Source of the DNA: Lasiosphaeria ovina
Taxonomy: Eukaryota; Ascomycota; Sordariomycetes; Sordariales; Lasiosphaeriaceae
NCBI GenBank assembly: GCA_033439765.1
Contig: JAULSN010000005.1
Span: 682,001-746,000 of the forward strand
Length of the DNA: 64,000 bases
Direction of reading: 5' to 3'
Shown: piece by piece, positions 53,114 through 64,000 of the stretch
How positions within the stretch are numbered: position 1 is the first letter of the stretch
Layout of the letters: the number at the start of each line of letters is the position of its first letter
Notes under the pieces: generated by a model
What the model was told of the DNA's origin: nothing
What the model saw: only the letters and a program-made list of their open reading frames with translations
Database searches by the model: none
Position numbers and translations under genes: made by a program

Positions 53114-53872
53114 TCATTTCGTTGAGGTAGTTAATAGTGAGAATCCACGGGGAAGAGCCAGGACGTATACTATTGCCTCGACGCTGTCTGAATAGATTAG
53201 GAGCAAAAACGGTGATGGACCTGCAAACTCCTCCCAGCGTCTGGCGAATCGTTTGTATTCGTGCAACTGACTTCTCGAAGGCTCCGCCTGGGAAGTCTTA
53301 TATATATCCAGGGCAATACTCGCGTCGGTGCGCCCATGTTTTCGGTGCATCAATCCGCTTTGTCTCTCAAATTTTATAATGTTCTCTATAAAACGACAAA
53401 CTCGTATTAGTTCGACGTGAGCAAGCCATGAGAGGCGCGAGCCGTCTTTGTACGCAATTGCGCTATGTACCGCCTTAAATACAGCGAGGATACGCGGATC
53501 CGAACTACAAATGCCGCTTGGTAACGTAGTCCTGCCGCGCAATGCTAGCCAGTTTTCCAAGACCTTTTCACAGTTGTCGGCAAAGGTGTCGATAATATTA
53601 TGTCTAACGAGGTTGCGCGAAAGTAAAACCAATCGTTTGATCTTGTGTTTGGGAAAGGGAGCTCGGGCTTGCGGCTCCGCGTTACGGCTTTGGCAGATAG
53701 CTCCAGGGCCGATATCCCCTTCCCCGGGCCCCTCCTGATCAATGTCCATAGGGTCGAAGGAGGCACTGTCTTCACTCGCCTGAGGACCAAGAACCGTTCC
53801 TGTACGGATCCGCCTTTGTAGAGTCATGTTGCCAGAGCCCGTACCGAGTAGATTGTGTTCTGCCCAAACCAT
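53114..53872 (-). CDS. 252-aa protein of unknown function inside an inverted-array element
   Basis: Open frame from the ATG at 53872 (AACCATGGTT-type context on the minus strand). The first half is polar (MDIDQEGPGEGDIGPG is acidic), followed by a helical, basic middle (KHKIKRLVLLSRNLVRHNII) and a C-terminal part with FARRWEEFAGPSPFLLLIYS and VYVLALPRGFS. No signal peptide, no TM long enough to be certain, no catalytic motif that I recognise. The frame has no stops although it lies among RIP-damaged elements. It is bracketed by inverted copies of a GACAAAATCC motif, which suggests that it belongs to a small mobile unit. Confidence 0.5.
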   Translation of the reverse strand: MVWAEHNLLGTGSGNMTLQRRIRTGTVLGPQASEDSASFDPMDIDQEGPGEGDIGPGAICQSRNAEPQARAPFPKHKIKRLVLLSRNLVRHNIIDTFADNCEKVLENWLALRGRTTLPSGICSSDPRILAVFKAVHSAIAYKDGSRLSWLAHVELIRVCRFIENIIKFERQSGLMHRKHGRTDASIALDIYKTSQAEPSRSQLHEYKRFARRWEEFAGPSPFLLLIYSDSVEAIVYVLALPRGFSLLTTSTK

Positions 53873-54505
53873 GTCAGCAATAGGGTATTATTGCGGCGTT
53901 GTCAAATCGGTAGGGGACAAGAGAGTTGCTAGGGAATATATGCCACATTATATCGCTGGATTTGCTGTATCGACCGGAATGTGGATTTGTCACGAGTCTG
54001 ACAACCGAATGCTGCCAAGCTGTTGTCGAATGTGTATTCGCAATTATCGGCTTTTAACCCAAAGGTCTTCGACCTTGTTGCAAAGGTGCTTGACTATGCC
54101 AATCTAAGCGCGTTGTTTGCGAGGCGCTTAGGTACTCAGATCTTGTCGCGGGCAGGATTTTGTCGCGGGTAGGATTTTGTTACGAGCAGGATTTTGTCGC
54201 CGGCTGGATCGTGGGCGATAAACCTCACATATGTACCCTCCAATACAAATTTCTTTAGAAGGTACCACTGATACTTAATGGTCTAGGTGTGCGGACTCGG
54301 TCCCGTATACAGCCACGGAGCCCGTGACATCAACCAAAATTCGGGGGCCCTAAACCAGGATCCGGGACGCCGAGCTGCAATCAGGGACACCAAAGAAACC
54401 CACAGGCAGAACTTATATAGCGCGACCAACCACCCAATTTCTCTTCTAATTTACCCAGTTTAAACCCCAAAGTTCACAGGAACCCTTCCAAACGACAAGA
54501 GATAC
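53873..54505. other. Spacer with motif array
   Basis: Contains the promoter side of the 252-aa ORF and the right GACAAAATCC array. No gene seen. Confidence 0.45.
54140..54215 (+). repeat. Array of GACAAAATCC motifs (right, inverted)
   Basis: Four copies of GGATTTTGTCG-type sequence, the reverse complement of the array at 52368..52462. Confidence 0.75.
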
Positions 54506-54507
54506 TA

Positions 54508-54600
54508 AAATAAGCTACCTGGCAAGTCAGGAAGGGGTCGCTGAACGGTGCCTCCGGCGGCCCTCCGGGGGCGCCTGCGACGGGCTGCTCGCTGCGCTCG
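54508..54600 (+). repeat. ~95-bp dispersed repeat, copy 2
   Basis: Same order of blocks and orientation as 45155..45245. About 180 bp further right, CTCCGTTCAGCTGA at 54774..54787 is the reverse complement of part of copy 1, so this copy may be one end of a ~290-bp element with inverted ends. Confidence 0.8.
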
Positions 54601-55602
54601 GTATTCCGCGGCTTAAGGAGTCCGAGGTTTATCCGATTGACCAATTCCCACCTCCCATTTTGACACGGACGTAAACTGGCCAATCAGCGTTCGAAAAACA
54701 TTCGGCACCCTCACGGTATTATAGAATACAGCCTCTCTACGCCACCTCCGGCTCGCAAGCTCGCCTACGGTGGCTCCGTTCAGCTGAATGAAGGCGCCTC
54801 TCGAGAAGGCTGGCGGCAGTCGAACTACACCGGAATTCCGGTCCAAGTCAATAGATACGGCAAGCCACCTATTACCCAAGCCCATAAAGAAACGGGACAG
54901 AAGTGGCGCAAATTTTCGGAAGAGAAGGGAAACTCTGGTTAAAACCGGATGTGAGCTACATCAGGACTACGGCGCCAGAATTTATTTCTCGATCTCGATA
55001 CCTAGGACACGAAAAGACTTTGTCTTTCGATCTGAAAAGGAAGTTTCGCCGATATAGCCAACTGAGCTGGTAAACAACCTTTTCATTTATAGATAGCATA
55101 GCTAATGATGACGATAGGAAATGCTTTATCCTCCGCCAGTCGTAATTACGGGGATTGATGGCATAGCACAAGGGAACAGAGGTGGGCGGCTTCTGAAAGA
55201 ATGCCCCATTTCCACATATAAATAGCATTAGCCACGCCAGGCTCTAATAGAGTTGTTTCAGCCCACACTCATGCCGCCAGGCTTAACATGTCATTATAGC
55301 TGGCCGTAGGGAAACTATGATATCTCTTTCTATACTAGTTGCCACGTACTGTGAAGGTGTAATATTAGTTTCCTGGTCTAACATTTTAGTAAACACAGTG
55401 AGGAATCGTCAGTGGACGAGACTAGCTCGCTCTAATTAACATTGCATTCTGTTTTTGCTATAGCTAGGCTAGGTATCTTGTCTGCCAGGCTCCACACAAA
55501 TATGCTTCCAGAGGCAATTATGCTCCGCTATTGTTGTCAAATTTGCCCTTTTAGGTCTTGTCAACAGGCCTGAGTTTGAGTGGTGCTTTGACAGGAGGCC
55601 GC
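54601..55602. other. Intergenic
   Basis: No supportable gene; includes the inverted GCTGAACGG-related sequence near 54774 and AT-rich spacer DNA. Confidence 0.45.
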
Positions 55603-56650
55603 TTACCTGCTCCGCCGCAGCTCTTTTTTAGCACCTCTGCGCAATGCTTCGATGCGCATCTTGAAGTATCTTGACCGGTTTTTTCCCCCTTCCTCGGTGC
55701 ATTTATGCGACATATACTTACTTGCTTGAGTGAAGAGGGTGGAGCAGTACTGACAGAACTCATTACACCTAAAATCTAGAAAACTTGTAGTAAGCACCAT
55801 GTATCAGCGGTAGGTGGGGAGCCGTACGTGTAGTAAAATGCCGTACAAGATCCTGTTGTCTTGTGAATATCCTTTGTAGCCCCTCGCAATCTCGATGCGG
55901 GCATTCGAACCGTCGACTGCGCGATAAACCTCTCATAGTTATCCACCGTGGAGCAGTAGGGACTTTATCCCTTGCCCCTCCCCTAGCCGGAGATCCAGAG
56001 TCCCGACTCGCGCTATGGCCGCCGCCAATCACCTTGTAACCCCGTTCGGTATCATCATGGCCGCCAGAGGTTTGGTGACTAACATTCAGGTGTTGGCCAC
56101 GGTGCGCGAGAAGCTCGTGTATTTTGGCAGTTAATTTGGCAATTTCGTCCTAGAGTGCGTCAGCTCGATTTCCACTGGACCTTCTAATTCTTACCTGGTA
56201 AAACCAAACGTGGCTTCGGAGCTCTTGAGATGTAGGGAACAGCGCGGAACATATAAAACAGGCCACGGCATCTTGCGCTGTGGCTTTAGACTCCCCCCGA
56301 GTGGTTTGGGGAGAGCGGTCGTCCAGATTTGCCAATAGTCCAAACCCTCCCTCCACAGCCGGTAAGGTCCGTTCTACGCCCTCCATAGGTTTTACTCCAT
56401 AATTCTCTGTAGCTGTATGGTAGTCATTACCGGAGCACCTAAATGATGGAAATTGCTCACTACACTGCGCTGTGCTAGCGCCGAAGAAGCACGTATTTAC
56501 GCGGCCCAGTTTCGACTGCTCAGCGTCTAGATTCATGATGTCAGGGTCAGGTGCTTTACAAGCATCTACGTTCCCCGACTCGGCGGGCATTGCATCAGCC
56601 GAACTCTTGTTATATCTCATTCCTTGGAGCATATGTGTGAGTTCGTCCAT
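55603..56650 (-). CDS. C2H2-type zinc-finger protein
   Basis: Three exons, complement(55603..55775, 55828..56149, 56195..56650), 316 aa, phases consistent; introns are 52 bp (GTACGG..TTCTAG) and 45 bp (GTAAGA..CTCTAG). Start is the ATG at 56650 (MDELTHMLQGMRYNKS), chosen over the longer frame because it has the family-like start and follows spacer DNA. Finger-like units in order: CFICSALFPTSQELRSHV; FECPHRDCEGLQRIF..DLVRH; and CNEFCQYCSTLFTQASKYMS followed by HKC. The last is shaped like C2HC. A basic tail ends the protein. A nuclear DNA-binding role is likely. No stop codons, in contrast to the recombinase to its left. Confidence 0.68.
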
Positions 56651-57239
56651 GTTGGAAGCACTATTTTGAATGCCACGGAGGGAACAGAACAAATGCGAGC
56701 TGAAATGCGAAGGAAGTATTTTATACCTCAACAACGATCTGGAATCGAGGATCCAACATGCCGCGATCCCGGATATGGGAGTGTGCGGCCACGTTCCGGG
56801 TTCCCGGATGCGTCACGGAGGGTGTGCGCTCATGCAATAAATAGGTACTGCTAAGGTGCAAGGTGCAAAATAGTGCAAGGTGCAAATAGCGCACGGTGCA
56901 AATAGTGCAAGGTGCAAAAGGTGCAAATAGTGCAAGGTGCATATAGTGTAAGGTGCAAATGGTGCCAGGTGCAAATGGTGCAAGGTTCAAACGGCGCTGG
57001 TGCAAATGCTGGTGCAAAAGGTGCAAACGGCGCTGGTGCAAAAGGTGCAAAAGGTGTTGCCTCTTAAAATCGGGAGTGGAATCCCCACTTTTTTGTTACG
57101 CCTGGGCCATACAACACCATCAAATTTGACATAGTTACAACTAACGATTCCAACAAGTGGCCACCTTTTCCTACTTTTTCCGCCCAAAACGCATTACGTA
57201 GGGCCAAAAATTAGCTCAATCGAATCCTCCTAATCCGGC
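56651..57239. repeat. GGTGCAAATAGTGCAA minisatellite and spacer
   Basis: Bases 56853..57056 consist of imperfect GGTGCAA / AGTGCAA units. The flanks are plain spacer and contain the promoter side of the C2H2 gene. Confidence 0.8.
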
Positions 57240-58265
57240 GTATATTGCCCGCGTATCCTTTCTAATAGTTCGGCGACTCAGCAAGTAACAAATAGCGTAT
57301 GCCTACTATCTACTTGTTTCTGGCGCAAAGCCCAAAGTTATCGCCGAAGAAGCCGAAATCATACTGGTATACGCCTACGTACTATAGAAGCGATATCTTT
57401 GTACCGGCGACCCTTTTACGAAGCCTAGGAGCTGGTTTAATACGCTCCTACTCGCCCTATAGGCCCTAGACGTAAGTCTGGTATTCTCTATATATTCTAT
57501 ACGGTAACTAACTATATTAGAAACTATTAGACTTACTTACTAATAAACCGAACCTATACCTCGATAAAATATAGTAGTTTTTGGTCCTCGAATATAATAT
57601 ATACGTAACGACGGTATATATAAGTTAATAACTAAAGGCCGCCGACTAGACTAAAAAACGCCTACTTCTTAAGGCCGTATAATAAAGCGAGCCGCTTCGC
57701 CTCGACTGGGTTAGGAAGGTAACGCTATTTATAGCCGAAATATTCGTCTTCGTCGATGAATCCGGTACTAATCGGAGAGACGGCGCGCGGCGTACGGGGT
57801 AGGCGCCGAGGGGGGTAGAGCCGTAGATGAAGAGCACCCTAACTCGCGGGAATCGCTTCTATCTATTACCTACGTTATATTTGAGCGGTCTTCTCGACTT
57901 ACTTATTTTCGAAGGTTATATAATAAGCGAGGGCTTCGCGATATAGTTATAAAGATACTTATTACCGAAAATGAATATATTCCCGGGCCCGAATAGTATA
58001 CTAGTAATAGATAACGCTTCCTAATATTATTACGAGTCTATTAAGGAACTCTACTACTAATACGGTATTTTATTATAGTATTTACCGCCCTATTTATTAG
58101 AGTTCAATCCTATTAAGGCCTTCTTCGGCGACTTAAAGGCCTTTATACGGCGGTATTATATATAGATCGGTAGTAATAATATTTCGGCTAAGGACTTTAA
58201 GAGCTTTTTAACTAAGTCTATATTCGAGGTTATAGGAAAACTTAAAGCTATTTAGGGATATTTTC
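57240..58265 (+). mobile_element. RIP-mutated Tc1/mariner (IS630-type) DDE transposase fossil
   Basis: Plus-strand translation with stops ignored shows FVFVDESGTNRRDGARR near 57742-57792 (first catalytic Asp), VIDNAS near 58004 (second Asp), and YLLEFNPIKAFFGDLKAF near 58088-58141, which holds the third acidic position region. This is the IS630/Tc1-mariner layout. Stops are frequent and CA/TG dinucleotides are nearly absent, so it has been through RIP and is dead. No inverted termini were located. Confidence 0.75.
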
Positions 58266-60360
58266 GTTATATAGGTATACCCTTTCGAGAGGAAGAAGGC
58301 GATATTAATTATACTTCTATTTATATAGAGTAGGCGATCTAGTTAGCGGTTACTAGTACTATATATTAAATAATAGGATAAATAATAGTATTAAAACTAT
58401 ATTTCTAAGCTAAATATAACCTCCCGCTTTAATATATTACCCTCTTACTAGCTCGATATATTACTTAGTATTATACTTCTATCGTTACTTATATCTAAAA
58501 GATCTTCTATTTATATACTTAGAGGGTACTAGGGCTATACTTTATAAAGTAGAGAGTCGTCAAGTTCAGCTAGGGCGTTACCGAGGGAGGAAAGGTTTGA
58601 AGATAAAGCTATTAATATAGAAATATTAGCTAGGTAAATATTCACCGAGGCGGGTAACTTACCGTAAGAGGGTACGCCTATATTCGGCGACTTTATTAAC
58701 TACTATTCGAGCGTAAACTCTACTTTAGACTTTAAGAAGTCCTTAATTATATTCCGGTAGAGCTTTATATATAGCGGCTCTATTCTAATATACTCAAATT
58801 AGGTATTAGGAAGCTCAAATACTTTATTAATTCCGTAGCTACCTTTATTAAGGGTTTTCTCGATCGCCCGGGCGGCCCGCCTAACTTCATACTAATCCCG
58901 GCCGTATAGAAGTACGAAGTGGCGTATAAAGTCCGCGATTACTTCGCGAGCAGACCGGTCGGTCGGTAGCGTAGGCGGCGATAAAGTTCGAATCGGGAGA
59001 TTAAGCTATATACCGGTAATTAAAGGTATCGGTATTCCGGGTATTAAGGGTAGTTAAGGTTCGTATATCGAGCCGGTATACGAAGGAGGTAAGGTCGCTA
59101 TATAGTTCTTAGGAAAACCGGAGTATATTAACTATACTATAGGTAGCCTACCGTAAGGGCCGTAGCCGAAAGGAATCGCCGGCTATATTATAAACGGTAG
59201 AAGAGAGCCGCTTCCGGTAGTACTATTCGAAGTAATAATATTATTAAATACTAACGGAACGGAGGAGATAGTATACTTTAATAGCCGGCTAGTTAGGCCC
59301 GGTTTCTATAAAGATATACTCCTAGGAATACCTAGCCCTATAAGGGTCTTTTCTAATCCTTTAGTACTATACTTCTATTTATTATATAGCTTTAAAAGCG
59401 GCTAAGAGGCTATATATCTATCTCTATTTATATCGTCTACCTACGTATAAAAGTCCGCCGGCGGTATATTTAAGTACTAATTACTTCTAATATTAAGAAA
59501 ATACTATTAGAAAGAGTTCCCTTTTTAGTAGTACTTATACCGAACGCCCTAATTATAGGTCTATAGGTTTTAAAGTTATTTAAAGGTTAAAGACGACCTA
59601 GTATCGTTTTTTTCTACCTTTTTTAGTATTTCCGAGCTCTTCGTCTTCCTTATTAACTTCGGGGCTTCGGGGGTAGGTAGATCGAATATAACGAGGGTAG
59701 CCGGGTTCATAAGATATTTACCGAATATATTCCTCCTTATTAATAGAGGCTTAGTAGTAGTAGTAGCCGGGGTCGAGGGTACGGTAGTCGTTAGTACTAG
59801 TACGGCTCTTAGATCGGTAGCGAGCTTAAATATATAGATAACTTTAAGCAAGAAGATAGCGCCGGCCGTATACCGGGCGAGGAATACCATAACGATATCT
59901 TCATTAAGTAATAAGGTTAGGTTAATACTCCTTATTAGTTTCTTCGGGTATACCGCTTTAGCGAGGAGGACTTTATAACCCCGGACCTTTACGCTAGCTT
60001 TAAAGTCTAGGCGGTAGAAAAGGGTATATAGTCTTATTATTTCTATTCGGACCGCCTCCGAGAGTTCTTTTTACTTATAATAAGCCTACTAAAATAGGTC
60101 TATCGTAAAGAACGAACCGAGGTTACCGTTAAGCTTTTCTTCCTTTATATTAATAGGTAACGTAATTATAATAGAGGAAGGTATAGGTAGCGGAGGCCGT
60201 AGGGACGAAAAAAAGGTATCCTTTTACTATTATACCGTAAAGGTGAACTTTATAGTAATTCACTCCGGTTTTTCGTTATCCGAGGTATTAACCGTAATAA
60301 CCCGGGCGGCTCTCTTCTTCCGCCCTCCGGCCGGCGTTATTAACTTCGAGCGAGCCGGAG
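58266..60360. other. RIP-eroded DNA, element not identified
   Basis: TpA-rich, with CpG kept and CpA/TpG strongly depleted. Only short frames survive, for instance a minus frame at 59576..59890 without a recognisable domain. Probably old transposon sequence. Confidence 0.5.
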
Positions 60361-60367
60361 TAGTTAC

Positions 60368-60760
60368 TGTCACGGCACGGCCGAACTGAGGTCCGTGGTG
60401 CCGCAACCATGTCCTAGCTGCAAGCCCTGATGTCGAGGCCCCACTCCTCCCAATCGGGACTAGGGCCACGACCCCGCACACCACCACAAAACTGCCAGCC
60501 TGCAGGGCACGCAGGCTTCTTCTTTTCCTTTTCCTTTCTTTAGCTTAGTTATCTACGAATCTAGTCACTATTTACTTGCAGCCTCGCCTCTTGTATGTGC
60601 CTGCCTTCACATTTAACTAAGCTCTTTTCCTTTGCCTGGGAAGGCCCAAATAATATCCCACCCTTAATTAACGACCGCGTACGACCACGCGAGAAGAATC
60701 GTCAGGAACCCAGAACCCCCCAGAACTAATACGCGGCGCGATCGCCACGTACTACCGATA
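60368..60760 (+). repeat. LTR-like, unmutated island
   Basis: Starting at TGTCACGGCACGG, this stretch has a normal composition with plenty of CA/TG between RIP-eroded neighbours. Its position just before the Gypsy gag region and the TG start fit a 5' LTR or solo LTR. The right boundary is uncertain. Confidence 0.4.
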
Positions 60761-60779
60761 TTATGCCCTAGAGTACTTC

Positions 60780-63700
60780 GATATCGAAGCCTGAGCGCGA
60801 GCGTGCTTAGCAGGAGGTTAGGTTTGACCTAGAAGCCGTAGAGAGCTTCATTAATGGCGATAAGCGTCGACCTAACACCTCGCTACGTCGAAGATCGACG
60901 GTAGTCGGTATCAGCATCGATTGCGCTACAGCAACTGCCCAAGGAAGTCCCTAGGGTAGTCGTTCAGGAACACCTGAACTAGAGAACCTATCGGAATGGA
61001 TCTAAGGAATGAAGGGTCTTCTTCCCGATATTCGTTTCACCAATACGATAGAAGACCTAATTAAAGACCTGGTAGCCCGACTATAGACCTTAGTAGACGT
61101 TAACCCCTAGAGCGGAAAAACGGCCCTAGCTATTCCCTTCCAGGTTCTTATAGAAGCTAACGAGGGTCAGATCCCTTTCGAAGGCTAGATAGACTATAAT
61201 GACTTTACTAAGCTAGTCCATAAGTACCTAGAGAGCATATTCATCGAGTTCAAGTTACGCTATAATATAATAATCGCCTATAAGTAGTAGGTAATAGACC
61301 TCTATTCGGTCGCTATCGACCTCGACCGTACTATCGTACAAATATACGATAAGATAACTCTTTTTTCAGCCTTAATTAACGATTAGGCCAAGCGTCTTGA
61401 GGATGAACTCTTTAGTACTATAAATAAGAAAGAAGATATCCAGGAGTAAGTAGTAAGTCTCTAAGGAGATAAGAAGAAACTGAGCAAGCAAATTACGAGC
61501 CTCAACGCCGTAATCGCGACCCATCTTATTAATATATTCCCGAACCTACGTACTACGGAAGGTCCTCCTACTCCCCTAAGATAGAGATCTATTAGCCGTA
61601 GAGTTACCCCCCTTACTAACGTAACGGAGGTCTTAGCCAGATCTAAGATGGATCGTAGTACTAAAATGACCGACCCCCCGGTCTTCTCGGTAAACAAGTC
61701 TAAGGATTAGGTAACCTTTAATATATAGTACTAACTAATAGAGAATAAGTTAGAAGGAAATAAAGACCACTTCGTTACCGATAGGACTAAAGTCTTTTAT
61801 ATCTAGGGACGACTAGGTAGAGACGTAGCCCTAAACCTCCTTCCTTATATAAGAACGGGCACCCCTAACTAGATTACTACTTTAGAGGAATTGCTAAGTT
61901 ACCTATAGAATAAGTACTACGACCAATTTGAGGAAGACGAAGCCCTATCTAAGTACGAGAAACTAGTCTTTCGACCTAGAGATGACTTTCCCAAGTTCAA
62001 GAACGAGTTCGTTCGCCTAGCTAGGTAGTACCGGAAGCCTAAGTCTAAATAGAAGCGCGAGTTCAAGCGCAAGTTAACTACTATACTCTAGACTAACCTC
62101 GTAGTCTCTTACGAAGACCCTGGTATTGATTTCGAGAAGTATGCTCGCTTGGCCTTAGCCATATCCCTAAGTCTTAAGCAAGGATAGGAGCGTCGGAAGG
62201 ATGCCCCTTCCGGGGCCAAGAATAGTAACGGTAACGTAAGGCGTACCCCTACCACGTAGCCTACGGCCAAAGGATCCGGACCGTCAAGAAGCCGACTTAG
62301 TAAGGAAGAAATCGCCTAATTTATTAAGGAGGGTCGTTACTTCTATTACCGCAACCTCGGACATACCAAGTTGGAGTACCCCGAGAAAGCCGCCGTAGAT
62401 AAGGCAGCTCAGGATAAAAAGAAGCCCTCGGTAGCCTCCGTTAGCAAGAGTAAGAATAAGAAGGAGAAGCCGGCCGATACGGATTCCGGTCCTACTAGCT
62501 CCGATACTTCTAGCGATTCGGAAAACTAGAGACCCTGGGGAATATGAACTCCCTCCTAGGGAAGGTATCCTTAATATATTACGATTCAGGCAAATTCATT
62601 AATTAGAAACCCTTATTAGGGGGACCTAAGTTCCTCGCGGATTATACTATAGTAAATAATAGAATATCTTTATCTACTACTAATATACTTATAGATACGG
62701 GAGTAACCGGGTATATCTTTATCGGTATCCCCTTTACTAAACGATTAAGGAAATTTCTCTACCTCGACTAAGTTAAGTACGCCGCTAACCCCGCCCAAAT
62801 AGGAGGGTACGACGGGAGTAGAAAGTAGAAGATTAATAGTATCCTCTACGGAGATATTAAGATCTAAGGCCGGACTTTCCGATACGAGGCGATAATCGTT
62901 ACCGGTAATAACTATAACCTTATTATCGGAGATAAGTTTCTGGAAAAATATAATATTAAGACCAGATCCAAGACTAAAGTCCTCGAGTTCCCCGAAGACC
63001 TCCCCTTAGACCCCCCTATATGGACTACCATATCGATAGACTATATAACCGACTCTCCACCCGACCTATCTTATTAAGCCGATATAGACCGCCGGAATAT
63101 ACTACTAGAAAAGGAGATTAAGAGATAAAGGGATAGAGAAGTAATTAAAAAGAGGCTCCAAGAACTCGAGAACTAGAAAGCGGAACGAGAAATACTCCCT
63201 TTAATAACCCCGAGACCTAGATCGCCCTAAGGACCGGTAACTATCCTTTAGAAGTTAAGTAAGAAGAGAAAGAAGGTCTTATAGGACGAAGGTCTAGAGG
63301 TAATAGAACGGGACCTCTAGCAGGAATCACCACCAAAGAACCTAGAGGCCCCCGACCTAGCTACCTTAAGAAGGAACCTAGCTAGGGACCGAAAACTAGA
63401 CTACCCTCTAGAAGATAAGTTCGGGAGGTATAGGATATAGCGAGACTATATTAGCTAGTATAAGGAGCGCCCTCCCGATATCGCCGTAGTGAACGAGGTA
63501 ACCTTTACGATCTATATAAAAAAGACCCCTACTATATATACTAGCCTCTAGGAGATTCAGCAAATCATCGAGGTCAAGCGGATACCCCTCGGCGATCCGG
63601 GACTACTAGACCCCTTAGCTTAAGATAAATAGAACCTTAGGGAGTAAGCCCTGAAACTCGTCCTACCGGTCTACTATAACTACCTCGACGTATTTAGTAA

Positions 63701-64000
63701 AGCTACCTCCGATAAGTTGGCCGAGTACCGGGGGACGTACGACCATTAGATCACCCTCTCTAAAGGTAAAGCCCCTAAAGACTTAGGGTATAGTCTACTC
63801 TATAAGATATCCCTAGAGGAATTGGAGATCGCTAAATAATATATTATAGAGAACCTAGTAAAGGGATTTATTACTAGTAGTTTAATAGCCTGGGTAGCGC
63901 CAATACTACTCGCTCCAAAGCCAGGAGGCGGAATACGCTTCTACGTAGACTACTAGAGACTTAACGCGATAACGAGAAAGGATCGATATCCCCTACCACT
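60780..64000 (+). mobile_element. Ty3/Gypsy retrotransposon, RIP-mutated, cut by the window edge
   Basis: Gag-like region to about 62530 with a decayed CCHC knuckle at 62335..62393: residues YYxxYRNLGHTKLEY have Tyr at all three Cys positions, His retained. An aspartic-protease site LIDTG lies at 62685..62703. A reverse transcriptase block begins before 63700 and runs to the edge, with LAPKPGGGIRFYVDY at 63919..63955 and AITRKDRYPLPL at the end (64000). TAG codons are scattered through all parts, mostly where CAG or TGG would fit. Order gag-PR-RT is that of Ty3/Gypsy. Integrase and 3' LTR are outside the window. Confidence 0.85.

Overview
The window reads as filamentous ascomycete (Pezizomycotina, probably Sordariomycetes) genomic DNA. 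The grounds are genes split by 45-70 bp introns with GTANGT-type donors and CTRAC-like branch sites, a Zn2Cys6 regulator, an asco-type laccase, HET-domain genes, a DUF3435-type tyrosine recombinase, and ageing transposons full of C-to-T / G-to-A changes at CpA sites, the signature of repeat-induced point mutation (RIP). No prokaryotic features, tRNA, rRNA or CRISPR were found. Exon models were built by hand from reading frames, splice sites and phase; no transcript evidence was available.

Left part, 0.4-18.9 kb, mostly intact genes. A Zn2Cys6 factor (-) is divergent from a secreted lipocalin-like kievitone hydratase/Diels-Alderase-family protein (+). Then come a weak rhodanese-like remnant (-), a laccase (-), a class-3 lipase (+), a DUF1399/GRDP-like protein (-), a four-TM protein with an F-box-like segment and Cys clusters (+), and a 943-aa protein with a ZZ-like finger, a candidate His/Cys hydrolase core and a Gly-Cys tail (+).

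Middle part, 19-45 kb. This holds a frameshifted membrane-anchored ORF, an 828-aa multipass membrane protein, two small proteins, a gene with an in-frame stop, a Kelch fragment, an intact HET gene beside a HET relic, a 604-aa membrane protein, a 1225-aa disordered protein and a small cysteine-rich secreted protein. A 41-bp hairpin-bearing sequence is present in direct orientation at 31.4 and 38.2 kb.

Right part, 45.1-57.1 kb, is a mobile-element landscape. A 1.1-kb fold-back inverted repeat precedes a five-exon DUF3435/FluG-domain tyrosine recombinase, the class that acts as the captain of Starship elements; its frame and splice phases are preserved but three TAG codons interrupt it. Next come an open Hst3/Hst4-like sirtuin with one probable zinc-ligand change, a BTB/POZ fragment, a 252-aa ORF bracketed by inverted arrays of a short motif, minisatellites and an intact C2H2 gene. 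Two ~95-bp direct repeats at 45.15 and 54.5 kb bracket the recombinase-to-ORF block. This block is the best candidate for an unusual system: a decayed Starship-like element carrying chromatin- and regulation-type cargo.

The far right, 57.2-64 kb, is heavily RIP-mutated: a Tc1/mariner (IS630)-type DDE transposase fossil, an unassigned AT-rich stretch, an unmutated LTR-like island, and a Ty3/Gypsy element whose gag, protease and reverse-transcriptase remnants run off the window edge.
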